A stretch of 28,452 nucleotides of DNA from NCBI GenBank assembly GCA_902470095.1, contig CABRFG010000024.1, forward strand, positions 1 to 28,452. The letters run 5' to 3'. Each line of letters opens with the position of its first letter. The stretch's first letter is position 1. A program made the translations under genes and the position numbers. This DNA is from an uncultured Collinsella sp. GTDB lineage: Bacteria; Actinomycetota; Coriobacteriia; Coriobacteriales; Coriobacteriaceae. The notes below the pieces were generated by a model. It was given only the letters and a program-made list of their open reading frames with translations. It made no database searches and was not told the origin of the DNA. Below are positions 23,083 through 28,452 of the stretch, one piece after another.

Positions 23083-23102
23083 CCCGCGCGCGCGGATACA
23101 AT
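23072..23102 (+). promoter_or_regulatory. Candidate promoter of folPK
   Basis: TACAAT (23097-23102) with TTGCGT (23072-23077) at a long 19-base spacing, overlapping the end of the Sir2 gene. The leader then contains a GC hairpin (CCGCCG, AGCT / AGCT, CGGCGG; about 23128-23157) shortly before the AGGAGGA ribosome site of the next gene. Confidence 0.4.
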
Positions 23103-23177
23103 AGAAAGACTGAGTGCAAAGCGACCCCGCCGCCAGCTCCCCAAGCTCGGCGGCGTGGGCATTTTAGGAGGATGTTC

Positions 23178-24920
23178 ATGGCGAACGACAGCAAGACATG
23201 GCGGTGCGGAAAGTACGAGCTCAGCTTTGACCGTCCGCGCATCATGGGCGTCCTCAACGTGACGCCCGATTCGTTTAGCGATGGCGGGGAGCACTTCGAC
23301 CCCGATGCCGCCATCGAGTACGGCCTGGCGATGCTCGACGCCGGCGCCGACATCATCGACGTGGGCGGCGAGTCCACACGCCCTGGTTTTACCCCGGTCA
23401 ACCCCGACGAGGAGGCTCGCCGCGTGCTGCCCGTGGTGCGCGCGCTGGCCAAGGAGGGCGCCATCGTCTCGATCGACACGCGTCATGTGGCGGTTGCCAA
23501 GGCGGCCGTGCGCTGCGGCGCCTCGATCGTCAACGACGTGACGGGCTTCACCGATCCCAAGATGGTCGAGTTTGTTAAGACGAGTACCTGCGGCGTCATC
23601 GTGATGCATGCCGGCGAGGTCGCCGCGCCCGCTCGCACGCACGCAACGGTGCAGCTCGATACCTCGGCAGCGGCGTTTGTTGCCGAGAAGGCGCGCGAGG
23701 CGGCTGCCGAGGCCGCGCGTGAGGCCGAGAAGCCGGCTCGCCGCCGTCGCGGCAAGTTGCTGGGCGAGCTTAAGCCGGAGGCCAAGCTTCCGGGCGGCGT
23801 GGTGCAGCCCTCGTTGCCGTTTGGCGAACCGGAGCCCACGTCCGAGCCTGCAAGCGAGCAGGAGACGCCGGCCGCCGAGCAGGCTGCTGCCGCCGAGACC
23901 GTCGCGCCCGCGCCCGAGGCCGCGCCCGCAGCCACCGAGGCCGCATCGGAGTCCAATGACCGCCTGGCCGCCATGATGCGCCGCAGTGCCCGCCGTGAGG
24001 AGGCCTATGTGCCCACCTCGCAGCTCCGCCGCTTTACCCTGCCCGATTCGGCGCCCATCATGCGCCGCGTCATGGGCTTTCTGTCCGACCAGGCCCGCAC
24101 GCTCATCCATGCCGGCGTGTCGCGCGACCGCATCTGCATCGATCCTGGCCCGGGCTTTGGTAAGTCGGCTAACGAGGACATCGTCATCCAGCGCGAGACT
24201 GCCAAGATGGCGTCGCTGGGCTATCCGCTCATGTGCGCCGTGTCGCGCAAGCGCTTTGTGGGCGCCGTCTCGGGCGTGACCGAGGCCGCCGAGCGCGATG
24301 CCGCCACGTTTGGCGTGTGCCTGGGCGCCATCCAGGCCGGTGCCAACATCGTGCGCGTGCACGACGTCGCGGGCTTTGCGCAGTTTCTGAACGGTTACTG
24401 GGCCGTCGCCAAGCCGCAGCCGCGCCGTGCGTTTGTGGCCGTGGGCTCCAACCTGGGGCATCGCTGCGACAACATCCGCGCCGCGCGCGAGATGATCGCC
24501 GAGATTCCACTCACCTGCGTGTCCAACTCCTCCAAGATTTACGAGAGCGAGCCGGCCTACGAGACGCGCCAGGACGCGTTTGCCAACGCCGTCATCGAGA
24601 TCAAGACCGAGCTGGCGCCGTTGGTGCTGCTCGACGAGCTTATGAAGATCGAGGCTGAGCTGGGGCGCGACCGCTCCAAAAAGGCCAAGGCCAACGGCCC
24701 GCGCACCATCGACCTGGACCTGCTGTGGATGGACGGCGAGACCCACGGCGGCAAAAAGCTGCGCCTGCCGCATCCGCTGATCGGCGAGCGCGATTTTGTG
24801 CTGGTGCCGCTCGAGGACTTGATGCACGATCCGGCGCGGTTCTTCCGCTACAACGGCGTCGAGGTCAAGGAGCCCGAGGACCGCGTGGGCCATATCGTGG
24901 GCGAATTGGGGCGTATGTAG
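23178..24920 (+). CDS. folP: Dihydropteroate synthase fused to HPPK (FolP-FolK), with a long low-complexity insertion
   Basis: This single 580-residue chain carries two consecutive folate steps. The FolP part opens with IMGVLNVTPDSFSDGGEHF and GADIIDVGGESTRPGF. IVSIDTR, SIVNDVTG and VIVMHAG (M143) follow. It resumes at APIMRRVMGFLSDQ (about 292), DRICIDPGPGFGKS and MCAVSRKRFVG. Between them lie about 145 residues (147-290), Ala/Glu/Pro-rich with a basic RRRRGK patch. In ordinary FolP only some 25 residues separate these points. The FolK part (about 418-575) has FVAVGSNLGHR, KIYESEPAYE, AFANAVIEI, GPRTIDLDLLW and LPHPLIGERDFVLVPLEDL. AGGAGGA five bases before ATG 23178 sets the start. The next gene begins directly after the stop. 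FolK-before-FolP is the commoner fusion order. Confidence 0.93.
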   Translation: MANDSKTWRCGKYELSFDRPRIMGVLNVTPDSFSDGGEHFDPDAAIEYGLAMLDAGADIIDVGGESTRPGFTPVNPDEEARRVLPVVRALAKEGAIVSIDTRHVAVAKAAVRCGASIVNDVTGFTDPKMVEFVKTSTCGVIVMHAGEVAAPARTHATVQLDTSAAAFVAEKAREAAAEAAREAEKPARRRRGKLLGELKPEAKLPGGVVQPSLPFGEPEPTSEPASEQETPAAEQAAAAETVAPAPEAAPAATEAASESNDRLAAMMRRSARREEAYVPTSQLRRFTLPDSAPIMRRVMGFLSDQARTLIHAGVSRDRICIDPGPGFGKSANEDIVIQRETAKMASLGYPLMCAVSRKRFVGAVSGVTEAAERDAATFGVCLGAIQAGANIVRVHDVAGFAQFLNGYWAVAKPQPRRAFVAVGSNLGHRCDNIRAAREMIAEIPLTCVSNSSKIYESEPAYETRQDAFANAVIEIKTELAPLVLLDELMKIEAELGRDRSKKAKANGPRTIDLDLLWMDGETHGGKKLRLPHPLIGERDFVLVPLEDLMHDPARFFRYNGVEVKEPEDRVGHIVGELGRM

Positions 24921-25622
24921 ATGATCGAGATGAATGCTGTTGTTGCCGGTACCGAGCTTGACGCCGCGCGCGACGCGGGCCGCGAGGGTGCGTCCGCGGG
25001 CTGGTGCGCTTGGAGCGCGGGCGATGCTTCGCTGACGTTTTCGCTGGTCGTGCGTCCGGATGTGAATATGCACGCCTTCCACGGCCTGCCGTTTGTGGCC
25101 GCAATGGGTATGATGGACGCGCTCGCGGGCACGGCCGCAACGCCGGGCCTGGGGCTTGCCGGCAAAGTGGGCATCCAGTGGCCGAGTGACATCGTGTGCG
25201 GCGCGCCCGCGTTTGAGACGTCGCTCGCGCGCGTCGCCGTCAACGGCGGTGCCGGTGCTGCGGGCATGTTCGGTGCCGTGACGGTGGATATTGAGCGTTC
25301 GGCGTTGAGCGAACTCGGTGTGGGTGTGGCTGACGAAGCGCTGGTCGAGGCGCTGGCCGCCGCCGTGTTGACCCGCGTGGACGCCTGGGCGGTTGTTGCC
25401 AACACGCCACAGGGTGCTGCCGGTCCGCTGGCCCCCGTGCTGGGCGAGTACTTCGACATGGTGCCGCTGCTCGGTCGCCAAGTTGCGGCGGTGTCGCCCA
25501 ACGGCTTGCCGCTTGCGGTCGGTGTGTTTGCGGGCCTGGATATCTGGGGTCGTGCGACTATCAAGACCGATGCCGGCGAGCAGGAGTTTCCGCCCGAGGC
25601 CGTACGAATTCGCGGACTGTAA
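24921..25622 (+). CDS. Biotin-protein-ligase-like protein, degenerate active site
   Basis: This is a 233-residue protein resembling the catalytic and C-terminal domains of biotin protein ligase. SLTFSLVVRPD (37-47) aligns with the strand after the biotin-loop. VGIQWPSDIV (83-92) aligns with the KWPND motif. LLGRQVAAVSPNGLPLAVGVFAGLDIWGRATIKT resembles the C-terminal SH3-like part. Key residues differ. The GRGRxGR loop is not recognisable (REGASAGWCAWSAGD instead), the motif Lys is Q86, and the K-x-x-G-I-L segment is missing. There is no N-terminal DNA-binding domain. It may therefore have a different ligand or no ligase activity. ATG 24921 abuts the folPK stop, so it is co-translated with it. 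The identification is moderate. Confidence 0.6.
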   Translation: MIEMNAVVAGTELDAARDAGREGASAGWCAWSAGDASLTFSLVVRPDVNMHAFHGLPFVAAMGMMDALAGTAATPGLGLAGKVGIQWPSDIVCGAPAFETSLARVAVNGGAGAAGMFGAVTVDIERSALSELGVGVADEALVEALAAAVLTRVDAWAVVANTPQGAAGPLAPVLGEYFDMVPLLGRQVAAVSPNGLPLAVGVFAGLDIWGRATIKTDAGEQEFPPEAVRIRGL

Positions 25623-25661
25623 CGCGTGGCGCCCGCGCTCAAAGATAACGATGACAACAAG

Positions 25662-25689
25662 ACCCTTCTCGGCCTGTGCCGGGGAGGGT
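25662..25689 (+). terminator. Terminator-like hairpin after the folPK operon
   Basis: ACCCTTCTCGGC (25662-25673) pairs with GCCGGGGAGGGT (25678-25689) with two wobbles and a CTGT loop. Only a short T-run follows. It lies between convergent genes. The rest of 25623-25767 holds nothing I recognise. Confidence 0.65.
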
Positions 25690-25767
25690 TTCGCCTGTCT
25701 GGGGAATGGGCTTGGCGAACGTTTGCGGGGACTGTGGCATCGGGCGTGCTTGACTTAAGCCCCTGCT

Positions 25768-26541
25768 CTATCCCAGCTCCTGCATGCGGCGGTAGATTTC
25801 GCAGATGCCTTTGATGGTGAGTTGCCCGTCGACCACGTCGAAGGCATCGGTCGAATCGGCGACGATGCCGGCGAGACCGCCCGTGGCGATAACGGTGGCG
25901 TCCTCACGACCCAGCTCGCGCTTCATGCGTGTGACCAGGCCCTCGGCCATGGCGGCAGCGCCCACCACGGCGCCGACCTTGATGCATTCCTCGGTGTCAC
26001 GGCCGATGGCGTGCTCGGGCGCCTCGAGCGGCACGCTGGCGAGCTTGGCGGCACGGGCAGCAAGCGCGTCCATGGAGATACGGATGCCCGGCGCAATCGC
26101 TCCGCCAATGTAATAGCCGTCCTCATCAATGACGTCGATATTGGTTGCGGTGCCAAAGTCCACCACGATCGCCGGTGCGTCGTAGAAGGTCTCGGCAGCG
26201 ACGGCGTTGGCGATGCGGTCGGCACCAACGGCCTGGGGGCGCGCCGCCCGCAGCTTGGTCACGGCGGCCGTCTGCGGCCCGATGACGATGGCGTCCGCGG
26301 CAATGCGGTCGGCCACGGCGTGCCACTCGCGCGAGAGCTGCGGCACCACGCCGGCAAAGGCGATCGCGTCGACCGCGCCGAGCGAGAGGTCGTACATCTT
26401 AAAGAAGCCCATCAGGCGCACGTGGATCTCGTCGGCGGTATAGGAGCGGTCGGTGGGCATACGCCACGACTGCACCAGCTCGTCTCCGTCAAACAGCCCC
26501 ATGGCCGTCTGCGTGTTTCCCATATCGATAGCGAGCAGCAT
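25768..26541 (-). CDS. coaX: Type III pantothenate kinase
   Basis: It phosphorylates pantothenate in the first step of coenzyme A synthesis. The 257-residue ASKHA-fold protein starts MLLAIDMGNTQTAMGLFDG (phosphate-1 motif). FAGVVPQLS, GADRIANAVAA (catalytic D108), VVDFGTATNIDVID (125-138), GGAIAPGI and ATGGLAGI follow. ATG 26541 has GGGAG five bases upstream. The open frame continues upstream through the tRNA region but without similarity. It is convergent with the biotin-ligase-like gene. birA and coaX are neighbours in many bacteria. Confidence 0.95.
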   Translation of the reverse strand: MLLAIDMGNTQTAMGLFDGDELVQSWRMPTDRSYTADEIHVRLMGFFKMYDLSLGAVDAIAFAGVVPQLSREWHAVADRIAADAIVIGPQTAAVTKLRAARPQAVGADRIANAVAAETFYDAPAIVVDFGTATNIDVIDEDGYYIGGAIAPGIRISMDALAARAAKLASVPLEAPEHAIGRDTEECIKVGAVVGAAAMAEGLVTRMKRELGREDATVIATGGLAGIVADSTDAFDVVDGQLTIKGICEIYRRMQELG

Positions 26542-26677
26542 GTCTACTCCCGGTGTTGGCATAAAAGGACGCGCACCATTGTATACGTGCCGTCGACGGC
26601 GCTCGGCTGCGATTCGTTTACGGTGATAGGGGCTGAGGGGTTTAAATATGAAGGAATTATGCTCTACGAGATTTTCC

Positions 26678-26706
26678 TTGCCGTTTACCGAACTCCCGCG
26701 TAATAT
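26678..26706 (+). promoter_or_regulatory. Promoter of the initiator tRNA gene
   Basis: TTGCCG (26678-26683) and TAATAT (26701-26706) are exactly 17 bases apart and place the start point about 25 bases before the tRNA. The rest of 26542-26737 shows no gene. Confidence 0.6.
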
Positions 26707-26737
26707 TCTTTCTTGCGCACATGAGGCGCCCAGACAT

Positions 26738-26814
26738 TGCGGGGTGGAGCAGTCTGGTAGCTCGCCGGGCTCATAACCCGGAGGTCGTAGGTTCAAATCC
26801 TGCCCCCGCGACCA
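26738..26814 (+). tRNA. Initiator tRNA-Met (anticodon CAT)
   Basis: This is a 77-base cloverleaf with CCA encoded. Acceptor TGCGGGG pairs with CCCCGCG. The D-stem is GAGC/GCTC with the A11-U24 pair, and the anticodon arm is CCGGG CTCATAA CCCGG. The T-arm is GTAGG TTCAAAT CCTGC, then A73 and CCA. The GGG/CCC triplet in the anticodon stem and A11-U24 are hallmarks of initiator tRNA. The 1-72 position is U-G rather than the usual C-A mismatch. Confidence 0.95.
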
Positions 26815-26823
26815 AGAACTTGC

Positions 26824-26853
26824 AGCTCGTCGGCCTAGCCGGCGAGCTTTTTT
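26824..26853 (+). terminator. Terminator of the tRNA-fMet gene
   Basis: AGCTCGTCGGC (26824-26834) pairs with GCCGGCGAGCT (26838-26848) with one wobble and a three-base loop, followed by a run of six Ts. Confidence 0.92.
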
Positions 26854-26903
26854 GTTATTTCGGGACCGTGTTTTCGGTCCAATTCTCGGTCTCTCAAACA
26901 AAA

Positions 26904-27041
26904 TCTCGGTCTGTAACATCTAGACCCGATTTGGGCGACTAGGTGTTACAGACCGAGATATACCGGTGGGTTGGGTCGTGTTTGTCTCGATCTGTAACAG
27001 TAAGACCCGGTTTTGCCGCGTAACTGTTACAGATTGAGGCA
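26904..27041. repeat. Two tandem covarying hairpins (CTGTAACA family)
   Basis: Copy 1: arms TCTCGGTCTGTAACATCTAG (26904-26923) and 26939-26958, 19 of 20 paired plus a wobble. Copy 2: arms 26983-27001 (TGTCTCGATCTGTAACAGT) and 27023-27041, 17 of 19. The copies start 81 bases apart and share stem (CTGTAACA) and loop (GACCCG, TTTG) sequence. Differences are largely compensatory. A shorter hairpin, GGACCG/CGGTCC (26863-26880), and a further TCTCGGTCT copy precede them. They fill the 368-base gap between the tRNA and the flavoenzyme gene. No gene is seen there. Confidence 0.8.
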
Positions 27042-27182
27042 AACTGACGGGCCGTCCCACCCCCATCCACCAGCCGCCACCTGATATTCGCCGATTTCCG
27101 TTGTGCTGCTGTATTCCCATGCCATATCCTCTAAACAACTACGCGGCATCATCGCCGCCGCGCCTACAAGAGAGGAATGTCC

Positions 27183-28452
27183 ATGACCGCACCTGCATCC
27201 AAGCTGCTCCAGCCCATTACGGTTGGCCCCCTTGAGCTCAAGAACCGCATTATGTTCCCGCCGCTGACCACCGGCTACGAGGAGCGTGACGGTTCCATCG
27301 GCGAGCGCAGCCTGGCTTTTTACGAGCGCCTGGCCCGTGGCGGCGCGAGCTACATCGTCATCGGCGACGTTGCTCCCGTCATGACCGCGAGCCCCACGCC
27401 CAAGCTGGCGTCCGACGCCCAGATCCCCACGTTTAAGGCGCTGGCCGACACCGTCCACAAGCACGGCGCCAAGATCGCGCTGCAGCTGTTCCACCCCGAG
27501 TACGACGTGCCCGGCGTCGGCCGCATGGTCATGGGCTCCATGGCTGCCGCCAAGGCCGCGCAGGAGGCCAAGGCCGCCGGCGACGAGGAGACCTTTGCCG
27601 CCAAGATGGCCGAGTCCAACGAGATTCGCAAGCAGGCTTACGCCAAGCTGCATCACGACATGCAGCACTTTGTGAACGAGGCGAGCGTGGAGCAGCTCAC
27701 CCAGATCAAGGAGGCCATCGCCGCCTCGGCCGCCCGCGCGCAGCAGGCCGGCATCGACGCCATCGAGGTCCACGGCGACCGTCTGGTGGGTTCGCTGTGC
27801 TCGGCAATCCTCAACAAGCGTACCGACGAGTACGGTGGCTCGTTCGAGAACCGCGTTCGCTATGCGCTGGAGATCGTCGCTGCCATTAAGGAGGCCGCGC
27901 CGGAGCTGATGGTGGAGTACAAGCTCCCCGTGATCATGGAGAACCCCGACGGCACGCCGCGCGGCAAGGGCGGCCTGCAGCCCGACGAGGCCTGCGAGTT
28001 TGCCAAGCTGCTCGAGGACGCGGGCATCGATATGATCCAGGTCGCGCAGGCAAACCACACCGGCAACATGGGCGACACCATTCCGCCCATGGGTGCCATG
28101 CCCTACAACTGGACGTTACCCGTGGCCGAGCGCGTCAAGGCCCTGGTCTCCGTGCCGGTGGCCACCGTCGGCCGCGTGGTCTCGGTTGAGGCCGGCGAGA
28201 AGATTCTGGAAGACGGCGCGGCCGACATCATCGCCTATGGCCGCTCGCTCATGTGCGATCCCGACATTGCGTTGAAAGCCGCCACGGGCGAACCCATTCG
28301 CGAGTGCCTCAACTGCAACAAGGGCTGCGTCGATGCGATTCAAAACCGCAAGTACATCTCGTGCGTGCTTAATGCCGAGAACGGCGACGAGGCGACCATC
28401 GCCATCAAGCCGGGTGAGGGCGACAAGAAAATCGCCGTGGTGGGCGGCGGTA
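27183..28452 (+). CDS. NADH:flavin oxidoreductase, Old Yellow Enzyme / 2,4-dienoyl-CoA reductase type, partial
   Basis: 423 codons are present and the frame runs off the right edge. The N-terminal FMN TIM-barrel shows LLQPITVGPLELKNRIMFPPL, FYERLARGGASYIVIG, KIALQLFH and the signature LNKRTDEYGGSFENRVRYALEIV. Then GIDMIQVAQ, PVATVGRV and ADIIAYGRSLMCDPDIALK follow. Four cysteines C375, C378, C382 and C394 (CLNCNKGC spacing C-x2-C-x3-C-x11-C) bind a [4Fe-4S] cluster. KKIAVVGGG at the edge opens the FAD/NAD domain of the long FadH/BaiH-like members. An Ala/Glu/Lys-rich stretch (about 116-175) enlarges the barrel loop after QLFH. AGAGG seven bases before ATG 27183 supports this start over ATG 27177. 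Substrate unknown; enoate or bile-acid-type reductions are family possibilities only. Confidence 0.9.
   Translation, partial: MTAPASKLLQPITVGPLELKNRIMFPPLTTGYEERDGSIGERSLAFYERLARGGASYIVIGDVAPVMTASPTPKLASDAQIPTFKALADTVHKHGAKIALQLFHPEYDVPGVGRMVMGSMAAAKAAQEAKAAGDEETFAAKMAESNEIRKQAYAKLHHDMQHFVNEASVEQLTQIKEAIAASAARAQQAGIDAIEVHGDRLVGSLCSAILNKRTDEYGGSFENRVRYALEIVAAIKEAAPELMVEYKLPVIMENPDGTPRGKGGLQPDEACEFAKLLEDAGIDMIQVAQANHTGNMGDTIPPMGAMPYNWTLPVAERVKALVSVPVATVGRVVSVEAGEKILEDGAADIIAYGRSLMCDPDIALKAATGEPIRECLNCNKGCVDAIQNRKYISCVLNAENGDEATIAIKPGEGDKKIAVVGGG

Noticed and set aside
23079..25481. Minus-strand open frame of 800 codons opposite folPK and the ligase-like gene
   Set aside because: The largest open frame in the window, but purely antisense. 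The plus-strand FolP and FolK motifs are unambiguous.
26542..26919. N-terminal extension of coaX through the tRNA gene
   Set aside because: Translates tRNA and terminator DNA; coaX family similarity begins at the ATG at 26541, which has a ribosome site.
26904..27041. CRISPR-like array from repeated CTGTAACA blocks
   Set aside because: The repeats are hairpins in two copies with no uniform spacers and no cas gene.

Overview
The window looks like a chromosomal segment of a high-GC Coriobacteriia gut actinobacterium, most likely Collinsella or a close relative. This is an inference from GC-rich codon use, the gene families present (an NfnAB pair, a three-gene ECF cassette, a FolP-FolK fusion, an OYE/dienoyl-CoA reductase-type flavoenzyme) and the many GTCCCC-bearing intergenic palindromes. 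No database comparison was possible. The genes are mostly housekeeping. I see no prophage, transposase, CRISPR array or defence island.

Layout. Positions 1-925 (minus) hold a partial membrane protein of the CmpB-like type. Divergent from it is a purine block: purF (1220-2890), purM (3047-4150) and purN (4140-4841), ending at a strong terminator. A lone PTS EIIA (4996-5460), a membrane-anchored PrsA/SurA-type foldase (5685-6905) and yqeY (6960-7403) follow. Positions 7764-10793 are a complete polar amino-acid ABC importer: ATPase, Tat-type lipoprotein binding protein and two permeases. A cytidylate-kinase-like protein (10963-11586) converges on nfnB/nfnA (11715-13954, minus), which encode electron-bifurcating ferredoxin:NADP oxidoreductase. 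Then come pth, prs and glmU, all on the minus strand, each with its own intrinsic terminator.

The second half starts with an ECF vitamin-transporter cassette: ecfT (17976-18863), a double-ATPase EcfA (18863-20506) and an S component (20511-21224). It continues with exodeoxyribonuclease III (minus), a Sir2 deacylase, a FolP-FolK fusion (23178-24920) coupled to a degenerate biotin-ligase-like protein (24921-25622), type III pantothenate kinase coaX (minus), an initiator tRNA-Met (26738-26814), a pair of tandem hairpins, and the 5' part of an Old Yellow Enzyme/2,4-dienoyl-CoA reductase-type flavoenzyme running off the right edge.

Functionally, purFMN and prs share PRPP and purine supply, folPK supplies the folate that purN consumes, and coaX and the ECF importer serve cofactor supply. 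The most unusual signal is not a gene. At least eleven intergenic hairpin units carry a conserved GTCCCC/GGGGAC core between short complementary arms, and the arm sequence changes from locus to locus. Two other protein-level oddities are a roughly 145-residue low-complexity segment inside the dihydropteroate synthase domain and an A-rich, palindrome-bearing linker inside the double-ATPase gene.
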